A DNA stretch of 64,000 nt, from NCBI RefSeq assembly GCF_013409995.1, contig NZ_JACCBX010000013.1, forward strand, positions 1 through 64,000. Reading direction: 5' to 3'. The notes beneath the pieces were generated by a model. It had not been told where the DNA came from and ran no database searches. It saw only the letters and a program-made list of their open reading frames with translations. The stretch is from Neobacillus driksii (GTDB taxonomy: Bacteria; Bacillota; Bacilli; Bacillales; Cytobacillaceae). The position numbers and the translations under genes were made by a program. Positions 48,419 through 58,360 of the stretch are shown one piece after another (position 1 is the stretch's first letter; every line of letters begins with the position of its first letter).

Positions 48419-49396
48419 CTATTCTAGTAAAAGTTTTAAAATTGCTTTTTGAGCATGGAGTCGATTCTCTGCTTCATCAAATACAACTGAATGTGGTCCA
48501 TCAATAATTTCAGCGGTTACTTCTTCCCCACGGTGCGCTGGTAAGCAATGTAAAAAGATATAATCTTTTTTAGCGTGCTGACAAATTTGCGCATTTACTT
48601 GATATGCTCCAAGATCTTTTAATCTTTTTTCCGTTTCTGCTTCCTGCCCCATACTGGTCCAAACATCTGTAATAACAATATCGGCATCCTTAATTGCTTC
48701 TACTGGATTATGAGTAATCGTAATTTTACTTCCCGTTACATTACCAGTTTCAATCGCCTTCTGTGTAATCTTTCCATCAGGTAAATATCCTGGAGGGCTC
48801 GCAATGCTGATATGCATACCAACCTTTGCAGCTCCTTCCATTAACGAATGAGCCATATTATTGTTTCCGTCTCCTAAGTAGCACATCTTTAATCCAGCTA
48901 ATTTACCTTTGTGTTCTTGAATCGTTAATAAATCGGCCATTACCTGAGTCGGATGATGCAAATCAGTTAGACCGTTGATTACCGGAACGGTCGCATGCTC
49001 TGCCAATTCTTTAACCGAGTCGTGTGAAAACGTCCTAATCATCATACAGTCGATATAACGTGATAAGACTTTTGCTGTATCTGAAATACTTTCTCCTCTT
49101 CCTAACTGAATATCCCTTGAACTTAAGAAAATGGCATGCCCTCCTAATTGGAGCATCCCTACCTCAAAGGAAACCCTAGTACGAGTTGAAGATTTCTCAA
49201 ATATCATCCCTAGAACCTTTCCGCTCAAATAAGGATGTGGTTTCCCCTGTTTTTGAAGGCTTTTCAGTTCCTTTGCTTCCTCTAAAAGGTAAAGAATCTC
49301 ATCAGTATGAAAATCGGACAAGGATAAGAAATCCTTGCCTTTTAATTGTGGCTGCTTTGACACACCCTTTGTGTTCCATTTAATCACATTTGACAT
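48419..49396 (-). CDS. argF: Ornithine carbamoyltransferase
   Basis: About 325 residues. The carbamoyl-phosphate motif SSTRTR and the ornithine-side HCLPA motif (near residue 275) are intact. It forms citrulline. The start is uncertain: the ATG at 49396 has GGAG only one base away, while the in-frame GTG at 49387 is ten bases from it and overlaps the carB stop. Either way it is translationally coupled to carB. Confidence 0.95.
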   Translation of the reverse strand: MSNVIKWNTKGVSKQPQLKGKDFLSLSDFHTDEILYLLEEAKELKSLQKQGKPHPYLSGKVLGMIFEKSSTRTRVSFEVGMLQLGGHAIFLSSRDIQLGRGESISDTAKVLSRYIDCMMIRTFSHDSVKELAEHATVPVINGLTDLHHPTQVMADLLTIQEHKGKLAGLKMCYLGDGNNNMAHSLMEGAAKVGMHISIASPPGYLPDGKITQKAIETGNVTGSKITITHNPVEAIKDADIVITDVWTSMGQEAETEKRLKDLGAYQVNAQICQHAKKDYIFLHCLPAHRGEEVTAEIIDGPHSVVFDEAENRLHAQKAILKLLLE

Positions 49397-52300
49397 GCTC
49401 CACACCGCTCTCTTTAATATTGTAATATTCCGTTACTGTACGTACCTCTGATTGGGTAATAGCTTGAGCTTGAAGGCTGACCATTGCTTCCACTGTATCT
49501 AAATGAGTGAATACCGGTACATTGTAGCGGGTCGCTTGTTCACGAATGTAAAAACCAAATTTAATTTTATTTCTTCCTTGGTTTGGTATATTAATGACTG
49601 CTTGAATGGTATTGTTTTTGAAAAGTTCATTTACATCTTCGTTATCTTTAATAACCTTTTCAATTTTAAAGCCCGTTTCTTGAAGGAATCTTGCAGTCCC
49701 TTCGGTTGCAGTTAACTTGTAATTTTCATTGACAAATTGCTGTAGAATTGGAAGGCTGGCTTGTTTTTCCCGATCGGATATTGAACAGAATAGATATTTC
49801 TCTGTTTCATCACTTGATAATGGGAAAGCTTTTTCGAGCGCTTCATGGAAGGTTGCTCCTAAACCTAACACTTCACCTGTTGATTTCATTTCCGGTCCTA
49901 AAACGTGGTCGACTCCCTTTAATTTGCTTCTAGAAAATACAGGTGCCTTTACCGAATAATAATTTGGTTCTGCTAATAAACCAGTTTCACTCGATAGAGA
50001 ACTCAAAGATACTCCTAATTGAACCATTACCGCCCACTCAATCATTGGAACGCCTGTAACCTTGCTCATAATTGGAACCGTACGTGAAGAACGTGGATTT
50101 ACTTCTAAAACAAGGACTTGGTCTTGATAAATAACAAATTGGATATTCATGATGCCGACGATTGGAGCCGATTTAGCAATTTTTTCAGCATAATCAATTA
50201 ATGTTTCTTTAATCCCTTCCACTAATGAGATTGGTGGGAAAACACTAATACTATCCCCAGAATGTACGCCCGCTCTTTCGATATGTTCAAAGATTCCTGG
50301 AACAATGACATTCTGTCCATCACTAATGACATCCACTTCACATTCTAATCCAGGAATATATCGGTCTACTAATAACGGCCACATTTTTTCCTGTGAGGAG
50401 TTTTCCTCAAGCTGCTGGATATAATAGTTTAATTCTTCATCTGTAAAAATAGTAAACATCGACTGCCCGCCAATGACATAGGATGGACGTACCAATACTG
50501 GATAACCAAGTCTTTCTGCAGCTGCCAGCAATTCATCTTTATGTGTAACGGTCTCACCAACAATATGTGGAATATTTAAATTCTCAAGTAACTGATAAAA
50601 TTCTTTACGATCTTCGAAGGCATCGACACTTTTAACACTTGTGCCTAAGATTTTTACTCCTTCTTCTTCGAGGTCATGAGCTAAATTTATCGCAGTTTGC
50701 CCTCCGAACTGAATTAACACACCTTCCACTTTCTCTTTTTCAATAACGGTTAGGACATCTTCAGCTGTTAATGGTTCAAAGTAAAGGCGGTCTGCTACAG
50801 AGTAATCTGTACTAACTGTCTCAGGATTATTGTTGATTACGACTGCCTCATAGCCCATCTTTTTTATCGCTTTGGCTGCATGGACAGAGCAGTAATCAAA
50901 TTCAATTCCTTGCCCAATTCTGATTGGTCCTGAACCAAGAACAAGAATTTTCTTGCTGTTCGTTTCCTCTACCTCATCCGCTCCAAGCCATGTTGAATAG
51001 TAATAAGGGGTAACGGCATCAAATTCTGCAGAACACGTATCAACCATCTTGTAGCCAGGCTTCCAGTTAAGTTCTTTCCACTTACTTCTTATTTGCTTTT
51101 CCTCTATGCTGTATATTTGTGAAAGCAGCTTATCGGAAATATTATGACGCTTCGCTGTTTTTAACAATGAAAGTGGTACATCCTTCCATTCATATGAAGC
51201 TAATTCCACTTCTAAGTCAACGATCGCGTTGATTTTGTTTAAAAACCATAAATCTATCTCCGTTAACTGCTTAATTTCTTCTAGGGAAATACCTCTTCTG
51301 AATGCCTCTGCTATCATAAATAATCTTTGGTCATTTGGTCTTTCAAGTTTTTCTATTAAGACTTCAGTTTCTATGCTTTTGTTTGATTCCTGGCAAAGTC
51401 CAAATATATTTAATTCCATCGAACGAATTGCTTTATTTAGTGCTCCTTCAAAGGTCCGGTCAATCGCCATTACTTCCCCGGTTGCTTTCATTTGTGTTCC
51501 TAATGTACGGTCTGCCTCAGGAAATTTGTCAAATGGAAAGCGTGGAAGCTTAACAACAATATAATCAATCGCTGGTTCAAAGGATGCAAAGGTGTTACCT
51601 GTTATCGGGTTCACAATCTCATCTAAATGATAACCAACCGCACATTTAGCTGCCGTTCTTGCAATCGGATACCCAGTAGCCTTTGACGCTAATGCGGATG
51701 AACGACTTACCCTTGGATTTACTTCAATAATGCAATATTGGTTGGATTCTGGATTAAGAGCAAACTGGATGTTACAGCCGCCAATAATCTCTAATTCTCT
51801 TATGACTTTTAAAGAAGAATTTCGCAGCATTTGGTATTGAACATCTGTCAAGGTTTGCGAAGGAGCAACAACAATTGAATCACCTGTATGAACGCCAACA
51901 GGGTCCATATTTTCCATATTGCAAACAATGATACATGTATCATTGGCGTCCCTTATCACTTCATATTCAATTTCCTTCCAGCCTTTAATACTTCTTTCGA
52001 CTAGGACCTGATGAATCGGGCTTGCTGCTAACCCCTTCTTTAAAACATTTTCAAGCTCTTCCGCATTATGGGCAAAGCCGCCGCCGTGTCCGCCTAGTGT
52101 ATAAGCCGGTCGGATAATAACAGGGAAACCTATCTCGTTAACGAACGTTACACCTTCTTCGTACGTATGAATAATCGCAGATTCTGGGATTGGTTCTTCA
52201 ATCTTTATCATTAAACTGCGGAACCGATCACGGTCCTCGCCATTTTTTATCGATTCTACAGAGGTTCCTAACAACTCTACATTGTATTTTTGAAGAATAC

Positions 52301-52616
52301 CTTTTTCATAGAGTTCTACCGTTAGATTTAAACCAGTTTGACCACCTAAAGTGCCAATAATTCCATCAGGCTTTTCTTTTTGAATAATTTTTTCAATGGT
52401 TTCAACGTTTAAAGGTTCGATATATACTTTATCGGCAACAGTTTCGTCCGTCATAATCGTTGCTGGGTTACTATTGATTAATACCACCTGTATTCCCTCT
52501 TCTTTAAGGGCGATACAGGCTTGTGTTCCTGCATAATCAAATTCAGCTGCTTGCCCGATTACAATAGGCCCTGATCCAATTACTAATACTTTTTTTAGTT
52601 TTTTATTTAATGGCAT
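49380..52616 (-). CDS. carB: Carbamoyl-phosphate synthase large chain (arginine-specific by context)
   Basis: 1078 residues, two homologous ATP-grasp halves (about 1-550 and 551-930), each with a biotin-carboxylase-like core (VIGSGPIVIGQ, LGSGPIRIGQG), and a C-terminal MGS-like allosteric domain (about 935-1070). It makes carbamoyl phosphate from bicarbonate and ammonia delivered by CarA. It overlaps carA by 14 bases. The arginine role rests on its place between argD-carA and argF; B. subtilis similarly has arginine and pyrimidine isoforms. Confidence 0.96.
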   Translation of the reverse strand: MPLNKKLKKVLVIGSGPIVIGQAAEFDYAGTQACIALKEEGIQVVLINSNPATIMTDETVADKVYIEPLNVETIEKIIQKEKPDGIIGTLGGQTGLNLTVELYEKGILQKYNVELLGTSVESIKNGEDRDRFRSLMIKIEEPIPESAIIHTYEEGVTFVNEIGFPVIIRPAYTLGGHGGGFAHNAEELENVLKKGLAASPIHQVLVERSIKGWKEIEYEVIRDANDTCIIVCNMENMDPVGVHTGDSIVVAPSQTLTDVQYQMLRNSSLKVIRELEIIGGCNIQFALNPESNQYCIIEVNPRVSRSSALASKATGYPIARTAAKCAVGYHLDEIVNPITGNTFASFEPAIDYIVVKLPRFPFDKFPEADRTLGTQMKATGEVMAIDRTFEGALNKAIRSMELNIFGLCQESNKSIETEVLIEKLERPNDQRLFMIAEAFRRGISLEEIKQLTEIDLWFLNKINAIVDLEVELASYEWKDVPLSLLKTAKRHNISDKLLSQIYSIEEKQIRSKWKELNWKPGYKMVDTCSAEFDAVTPYYYSTWLGADEVEETNSKKILVLGSGPIRIGQGIEFDYCSVHAAKAIKKMGYEAVVINNNPETVSTDYSVADRLYFEPLTAEDVLTVIEKEKVEGVLIQFGGQTAINLAHDLEEEGVKILGTSVKSVDAFEDRKEFYQLLENLNIPHIVGETVTHKDELLAAAERLGYPVLVRPSYVIGGQSMFTIFTDEELNYYIQQLEENSSQEKMWPLLVDRYIPGLECEVDVISDGQNVIVPGIFEHIERAGVHSGDSISVFPPISLVEGIKETLIDYAEKIAKSAPIVGIMNIQFVIYQDQVLVLEVNPRSSRTVPIMSKVTGVPMIEWAVMVQLGVSLSSLSSETGLLAEPNYYSVKAPVFSRSKLKGVDHVLGPEMKSTGEVLGLGATFHEALEKAFPLSSDETEKYLFCSISDREKQASLPILQQFVNENYKLTATEGTARFLQETGFKIEKVIKDNEDVNELFKNNTIQAVINIPNQGRNKIKFGFYIREQATRYNVPVFTHLDTVEAMVSLQAQAITQSEVRTVTEYYNIKESGVEHVKCD

Positions 52617-53688
52617 AACGTTTATCTCCCACGGAATTTATCTGATATACAAAATTTTCAAGGATGTATTCGGTGTCACTTGGTCCTGGATGTGCTTCCG
52701 GGTGAAATTGCACGGTTTGTATCGGAAAACGGCGATGCTTTAACCCTTCAATGGATTTATCATTAACATTTCGGTATGTGATCTGGAATACCTGGGTATC
52801 AATACTTTCATCGACCACAACATATCCATGGTTCTGAGCAGTTATTTTCACTTTACCCGTTGCTAATTCTTTAACAGGGTGATTGCCGCCACGGTGTCCG
52901 TAGGCAAGTTTTTCCGTTTTCGCTCCATATGCAAGGGCAATTAATTGATGGCCTAAGCAGATACCTAGTGTTGGATAGTGCTGTGTAATCTTTTTGATTT
53001 CTGGGAACCATTGTTTTAACGCCATCGGATCCCCAGGTCCGTTGCTTAATAACACTCCGTCTGGCTTTAAGGCTTTGATTTTTTCAAATGACGTATTATA
53101 AGGGACAATCGTAACAGAACAGTTTTCATCAAGCAGTGCATTTAGTATTGATTTTTTATATCCAAAATCAATCAGGACAACGTGAGGTCCTTCATTATTG
53201 AAATATTGCATATTTTTCGTTGAAACTTTATCCACCCAAAATGGTATCGTTTTGTCTTCAGCGAAGGTTTGTTGTTTAGTCTTACTTAAATATCCTTTTA
53301 CTGTCCCGCGGCTTCGAATCGTTTTGACAAGTAATCTTGTGTCAACGCCTGCGATACCAGGAACACCTGCCTGCATTAATTTTTCAGAGAATTTATTAAT
53401 TGATTGGTAATGACTTGGTGTTTCACATAAATCACCAATCACTACCCCAGCTAAGGAAGGCGAAATACATTCATCGTCCATTGCATTGATTCCATAGCTC
53501 CCGATAATCGGATAGCAAAACGTAATGAGCTGCCCTGCATAAGAAGGATCTGTAATGATCTCCTGATAGCCAGTCATACTTGTATTAAATACAACTTCTC
53601 CAATTGAATCCTTATTAGCGCCTATTAGTACTCCTTCAAAAACTTCTCCAGTTTCCAAAGTAAGATATCCTAGTTCCAAAACACTCAC
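52603..53688 (-). CDS. carA: Carbamoyl-phosphate synthase small chain
   Basis: 361 residues. The N-terminal CPSase domain (about 1-150) is followed by a class I glutamine amidotransferase with C244 in LGICLGHQL and the His/Glu pair in QFHPEAHPGP (about 334). It supplies ammonia to CarB. The start is GTG, overlapping the argD stop as GTGA, with AAAGGCGA upstream. Translational coupling with both neighbours is clear. Confidence 0.96.
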   Translation of the reverse strand: MSVLELGYLTLETGEVFEGVLIGANKDSIGEVVFNTSMTGYQEIITDPSYAGQLITFCYPIIGSYGINAMDDECISPSLAGVVIGDLCETPSHYQSINKFSEKLMQAGVPGIAGVDTRLLVKTIRSRGTVKGYLSKTKQQTFAEDKTIPFWVDKVSTKNMQYFNNEGPHVVLIDFGYKKSILNALLDENCSVTIVPYNTSFEKIKALKPDGVLLSNGPGDPMALKQWFPEIKKITQHYPTLGICLGHQLIALAYGAKTEKLAYGHRGGNHPVKELATGKVKITAQNHGYVVVDESIDTQVFQITYRNVNDKSIEGLKHRRFPIQTVQFHPEAHPGPSDTEYILENFVYQINSVGDKRYAIK

Positions 53689-54884
53689 TCGCCTTTCTCT
53701 ATACTTTGGAAAGTTTTTTCCAATGCTTGGATGAATTCGTTGATTTCTTCTTTTGTTACCGTTAATGGCGGCAGCAATCTAACAACACTTGGCCCCGCTG
53801 TTAAGATCAACAGTTCATTTTCAATTGCTTTTTGAACGATTTGAGGAGCCTTATTTCCGACAACCATCCCTTTTAAGAGACCTTTTCCTCTAATATCTTC
53901 TATAAAAGTGTACTTTTCTTTAAATTTAGTTAACTGTTCATCAAAGTACACTGAGATTTCATTAACATGCTTCAATAGATTACTATCAATAATATGGGAT
54001 ATCGTTGCTACCCCTGCTGCAGTTGCCAGCGGATTGCCGCCAAAGGTACTTCCATGTGTACCAGGCTCGAATGCTTTTGCTGCCTTTTCTTTGGCAATAA
54101 TCGCACCAATCGGAAAACCTGATCCAAGACCTTTTGCTACACTGATAACATCCGGTTCTATACCGTATTGTTGATATGCAAACAGTGTGCCGGTCCTGCC
54201 GATTCCTGTTTGAATTTCATCAACCATTAAAAGGATGTCATTCTCCGCGCAAATTTCTGCGATTTTCTTTACCCATTCTTGCTTAGCTGGAATAACTCCA
54301 CCTTCACCCTGCACGAGTTCCAATAAGATGGCTGCAGGCTCGAGCGTTTTTATTTGTTCAAGTGCTTCTATATCATTAAATGGAAGATAACTAAAGCCTT
54401 TCACTAAAGGAGCAAATCCCTGTTGGATTTTTTCCTGACCTGTGGCCGATAATGTTGCCAATGTTCTGCCATGAAAGGATTGCTGAAAGGTAATCACTTC
54501 GAATGAATCTGTTCCTTTAACTTTCTGTGCGTATCTTCTTGCCAGTTTAATCGCCGCTTCATTTGCTTCCGCACCACTGTTACAAAAGAAAACCTGGTCG
54601 CAACAGCTATTCGCTGTAAGAAGTGCAGCCAGTTCCTGCTGGTTTGGAATGTGATAAAGGTTCGAACAGTGCCAAAGATTTTGAAGCTGCTCTTCAAGTT
54701 TTGCTTTTACCACGTCGGGTACATGCCCTAAATTACAAGTGGCAATGCCTGAAGTGAAATCTAAATATTTTTTCCCTTGATCATCCCATACATAGCTTCC
54801 TTTCCCCTTTACCAACGTAATGGGAAAGCGGCTATAGGTTGCCATTACCGGCGAAATTTGGGAAACAGAAGTATTAATGGTCAT
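53685..54884 (-). CDS. argD: Acetylornithine aminotransferase
   Basis: 399 residues, class III PLP aminotransferase. K251 in SVAKGLGSGFP is the PLP lysine; VDEIQTGIGRTG (about 221-232) and CNSGAEANEAAIK (about 101-113) are family motifs. It converts N-acetylglutamate semialdehyde to N-acetylornithine. Its ATG shares a base with the argB stop (TAATG) and it overlaps carA by four bases. Confidence 0.96.
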   Translation of the reverse strand: MTINTSVSQISPVMATYSRFPITLVKGKGSYVWDDQGKKYLDFTSGIATCNLGHVPDVVKAKLEEQLQNLWHCSNLYHIPNQQELAALLTANSCCDQVFFCNSGAEANEAAIKLARRYAQKVKGTDSFEVITFQQSFHGRTLATLSATGQEKIQQGFAPLVKGFSYLPFNDIEALEQIKTLEPAAILLELVQGEGGVIPAKQEWVKKIAEICAENDILLMVDEIQTGIGRTGTLFAYQQYGIEPDVISVAKGLGSGFPIGAIIAKEKAAKAFEPGTHGSTFGGNPLATAAGVATISHIIDSNLLKHVNEISVYFDEQLTKFKEKYTFIEDIRGKGLLKGMVVGNKAPQIVQKAIENELLILTAGPSVVRLLPPLTVTKEEINEFIQALEKTFQSIEKGE

Positions 54885-55678
54885 TAGGCAATCTCCTCGT
54901 CTAAAACAATTTTTGTTCCAATATTTTTGCCGTTCACGTATTCTACTAAGCTGCTTTTTTCAAATCCATCAATAATACCAACCATTGGTATTTTATGAAC
55001 TAATCCATCAATGGCTGCTTTGACCTTTGGAATCATCCCGCCGTAGATGGTTTTATTCTCAATCAGTTCTTCTACTTCAGCTTTGGTAACCTTATCTAAT
55101 TTTGCTTTTTCACCATTATTTTCAACTAAGATTCCAGGTATATCACTGATAAAGCAAAGGTTTGCTCCTAGTGCCTTGGCAACCGCACTAGCTGCAACAT
55201 CACCGTTAATATTGTATCGCTGCCCATCTGCACCAATACCGATTGGTGAAACGACAGGTATATGTCCTTGCGATACAATACTTTCGATGACTGAGGTATT
55301 CACTTCAACCACTTCGCCTACAAAACCTAAACTCTCATCTGAATTGGGAACAGCTTTTAACAAGCTGCCATCTACTCCACTAACACCAAATGAACTGCCG
55401 CCGGCTTCAATGATGTTCCGCACTACTTGTTTATTTACTGTTCCACTTAACACCATTTCTACAATATCTAATACCTCGTGATCGGTTACTCGTAATCCAT
55501 TTACAAAGGTCGTTTCTACATGTAAGTTTTTTAACAATTTATTGATAAGCGGTCCGCCGCCATGGACAATAATCGGTGTCCATTCTCCTTTTTGATGGAG
55601 GGATATCACATCTTCATAGAATGACTTTGGCAGATTTTCTAACACACTTCCGCCACACTTAATGACTATATAATTCAT
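54884..55678 (-). CDS. argB: Acetylglutamate kinase
   Basis: 264 residues, amino-acid kinase fold. KCGGSVLENL at the N-terminus, VHGGGPLINKLL (about 38-49) and NINGDVAASAVAKALGA (about 156-172) form the ATP and N-acetylglutamate sites. It phosphorylates N-acetylglutamate. The N-terminal helix typical of arginine-inhibited hexameric forms is absent, so feedback inhibition may act elsewhere, for example at ArgJ. GGAGGG precedes the ATG. Confidence 0.96.
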   Translation of the reverse strand: MNYIVIKCGGSVLENLPKSFYEDVISLHQKGEWTPIIVHGGGPLINKLLKNLHVETTFVNGLRVTDHEVLDIVEMVLSGTVNKQVVRNIIEAGGSSFGVSGVDGSLLKAVPNSDESLGFVGEVVEVNTSVIESIVSQGHIPVVSPIGIGADGQRYNINGDVAASAVAKALGANLCFISDIPGILVENNGEKAKLDKVTKAEVEELIENKTIYGGMIPKVKAAIDGLVHKIPMVGIIDGFEKSSLVEYVNGKNIGTKIVLDEEIA

Positions 55679-55692
55679 CTTTGTCCCTCCAC

Positions 55693-56922
55693 TTACGTGC
55701 GGTAGGATGCGTTGATTTTTACATAATCATAAGTTAAATCGCAGCCCCAAGCCGTTGCACTTTCATCACCTTGATTTAGTTCAACAAAGATTTTAACTGT
55801 CTCCAGCTCTAAGTACTCTTTTACCTCTTCTTCTACGAATAGACATGGCAAGCCATTTTCAAATACCTTGTAAGGACCGATTGCCACTTTCAATGCATTA
55901 GGCTCAACAGGTATTCCTGAGTATCCGATGGCTGTTACAATTCTTCCCCAGTTCGGATCAGTTCCGTAGATAGCGGTTTTTACAAGATTAGAAGAAATAA
56001 TCGATTTTCCTACTGCTCTTGCAGCTTCATGATTATAAGCCCCGTTTACTTGAACTTCAACGAGCTTCGTTGCCCCTTCACCATCTCTGGCAATTTTCTT
56101 TGCAAGCTCTTCACTTACCAGCTTTAGGCCTGATTTGAAAAGCTCCCAATCTGGATGGTCTTTTGTTAGCTGTTCGTTACCAGCTAGCCCGTTTGCCAAA
56201 ACCAAAACCATATCATTCGTACTTGTATCTCCATCAACTGTGATCATATTGAAGGTTTGATTTGTTATATCTTTTAATGCTGCATGTAAATCCTCATGGG
56301 CAATATTGGCATCTGTTGTGACAAAACCAAGCATGGTCGCCATATTCGGGTGAATCATCCCAGATCCTTTAGCTGCACCGCCGATGCTGACTGTCTTACC
56401 ATCTATTTTCACTTGAACGGCAACCTGCTTGATACAAGTGTCCGTGGTTAAGATTGCATTCTTAAAATTTTCTTCTGTTGCATATTTGGTTTGAAGAATT
56501 TGATTAATACCTGTTTTCACCTTATCCATCGGTAAAAGTTCACCAATAACTCCTGTAGAAGTAACTGCAACAAGGTGCTCCTCGATGCCTAGCTCGTTGG
56601 CAAATCCTTTTTGCATTTCAAAAGCGTCTAACAATCCCTGTTCCCCGGTACAAGCGTTGGCATTACCGGAATTGACGATGATAGCCTGAATTTTATTTTC
56701 CTTTGCAATACTCTCTTGAGTAACTAAAAGGGGAGCCGCTTGAAAAATGTTCGTTGTATACACACCAGCTACCGTTGCTGGAACTTCCGACACAATATAA
56801 CCAAGATCAAGACGTTTTCTTTTAATCCCACAATGCATGCCACCTGCTTTAAAGCCCTTTGGCAAGGTAACACTTTCTTCTTCTAATACAACGATTTCTT
56901 TATTTGAAACTGCTGGCAACAA
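55693..56922 (-). CDS. argJ: Bifunctional glutamate N-acetyltransferase / ornithine acetyltransferase
   Basis: 409 residues. The self-cleavage site is HPNMATMLGF with T196 as the new N-terminal nucleophile; alpha and beta chains form on processing. It recycles the acetyl group from acetylornithine to glutamate. The start codon is TTG at 56922 with GGGGG seven bases upstream. It lies between argC and argB. Confidence 0.96.
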   Translation of the reverse strand: MLPAVSNKEIVVLEEESVTLPKGFKAGGMHCGIKRKRLDLGYIVSEVPATVAGVYTTNIFQAAPLLVTQESIAKENKIQAIIVNSGNANACTGEQGLLDAFEMQKGFANELGIEEHLVAVTSTGVIGELLPMDKVKTGINQILQTKYATEENFKNAILTTDTCIKQVAVQVKIDGKTVSIGGAAKGSGMIHPNMATMLGFVTTDANIAHEDLHAALKDITNQTFNMITVDGDTSTNDMVLVLANGLAGNEQLTKDHPDWELFKSGLKLVSEELAKKIARDGEGATKLVEVQVNGAYNHEAARAVGKSIISSNLVKTAIYGTDPNWGRIVTAIGYSGIPVEPNALKVAIGPYKVFENGLPCLFVEEEVKEYLELETVKIFVELNQGDESATAWGCDLTYDYVKINASYRT

Positions 56923-56962
56923 TTTAATTCCCCCTTTATTCTAGGTAACTCGTAAATTATCA

Positions 56963-58000
56963 TTATGGATACATTGGTATGCTAGTAAGTCCCGTCCTGA
57001 CATCCCAATCATTCATTAGGTTTGCATTTTGTATGGCTTGCCCTGCAGCACCTTTAACCAGATTGTCGATTACAGAAACGATCGTAAGCCGATTGGTTCG
57101 TGGGTCAACATGCAATCCAATATCGCAGTAGTTACTGCCACTAACTTCTTTGGTTGACGGATAGATCCCATCTGGTCTGATCCTGACAAATGGATGACTT
57201 TCGTAAAACTGTTTATATAAATCATTCACTTCACTCGTTGAGATTTTCCCTAATAAGTTAGCATACGCCGTTATCATGATTCCTCTTGTCATCGGAACCA
57301 AATGTGTTGTAAACGAAATGGTGACCATCCTGCCTGTTTCATCTTTAAGTACTTGTTCAATTTCAGGTATATGTTGATGAGCTCCAAGCTTATATGCTCT
57401 TACATTTTCATTTATTTCTGCATAATGTGAGGTTAAAGAAAGACCCCTGCCTGCACCGGAAACTCCTGATTTGGCGTCAATAATAATAGATTTTGAGTCA
57501 GCTAGATTTGCTTTTAAGATTGGAAGCAAACCAAGGCTGGTTGCAGTTGGGTAGCAGCCCGGATTAGCAATTAGTTCTGCACCTTTAATTTCTTCTGCAT
57601 AAATCTCACTTAATCCATAAACTGCTTGGCTCAAGTATTTCTCCTCAGGAGCTGAATGCTTATACCATGTTTCATATTCATTTTGCGACCTGAGCCGGAA
57701 ATCTCCTGAAAGGTCGATCACTTTTATTCCTTTATCCATCAATTGTGGAACCAGTTTACTACTGACGCCTGATGGAGTGGCAAGAAACACGAGTTCATTT
57801 TGTTCTGATAATCTATTTACATCAAAGCTTTCAAGTGGTTGATTAATAATATCAGTTAGGTGCGGATAGGATTCGCTAAAGTTGTTACCCGCTTGAGAGT
57901 TGGAAACAACCGAACCAACCTCTAAATATGGGTGATTGTTTATAAGCCTTATTAGCTCTATAGCTCCATATCCTGTTCCACCAATTATCGCAGTTCTCAT
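56963..58000 (-). CDS. argC: N-acetyl-gamma-glutamyl-phosphate reductase
   Basis: 345 residues from the ATG at 58000, nine bases after TAGGAG; a TTG at 58009 is in frame but overlaps that site. The N-terminal GGTGYGAIEL binds NADP, and NPGCYPT contains the catalytic C149. It is the first gene of the arginine cluster, under a promoter overlapped by ARG-box-like sites. Confidence 0.96.
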   Translation of the reverse strand: MRTAIIGGTGYGAIELIRLINNHPYLEVGSVVSNSQAGNNFSESYPHLTDIINQPLESFDVNRLSEQNELVFLATPSGVSSKLVPQLMDKGIKVIDLSGDFRLRSQNEYETWYKHSAPEEKYLSQAVYGLSEIYAEEIKGAELIANPGCYPTATSLGLLPILKANLADSKSIIIDAKSGVSGAGRGLSLTSHYAEINENVRAYKLGAHQHIPEIEQVLKDETGRMVTISFTTHLVPMTRGIMITAYANLLGKISTSEVNDLYKQFYESHPFVRIRPDGIYPSTKEVSGSNYCDIGLHVDPRTNRLTIVSVIDNLVKGAAGQAIQNANLMNDWDVRTGLTSIPMYP

Positions 58001-58027
58001 TTTTTCCAACTCCTAAGTCTCCTACAT

Positions 58028-58064
58028 AATGAATCATTATACATACTTAGTAATAATTATTCAA
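58028..58064 (-). promoter_or_regulatory. argC promoter overlapped by tandem ARG-box-like sites
   Basis: On the minus strand: -35 TTGAAT (complement of 58059-58064), a 17-base spacer, and -10 TATAAT (complement of 58036-58041). TTGAATAATTATTACT covers the -35 and spacer, and TATAATGATTCATTAT covers the -10; both resemble ArgR/AhrC boxes. Binding would block RNA polymerase when arginine is plentiful. Confidence 0.82.
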
Positions 58065-58360
58065 CCAATAAATTGCCCAATTTTCAGTTTTTAGCGAATT
58101 TTTTTGCTGTTATTTTTGGAAACGCTTTCAATATTAAGTGTATGAATATACTGATATCATGCAAGTTTTATGCATACCACAACCTCCTTCAAAATGATGA
58201 TTTTTGTTCTTATGCTAAACTCCTTTACGCTTTGTCTCGTTTAGTATCCAAAGGGACTGTAAAAAAAATTCCCAGTAAATTAGCAGAAATAGGTAAGGAT
58301 AAACACGATTATGATAAAATAATGAAATAAAATTATGCGTTGAGGGATTGATTTGAAGGT

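Noticed and set aside
58073..58330. 85-codon frame upstream of the DUF218 gene
   Set aside because: No ribosome site and no family resemblance; it occupies the divergent promoter region.
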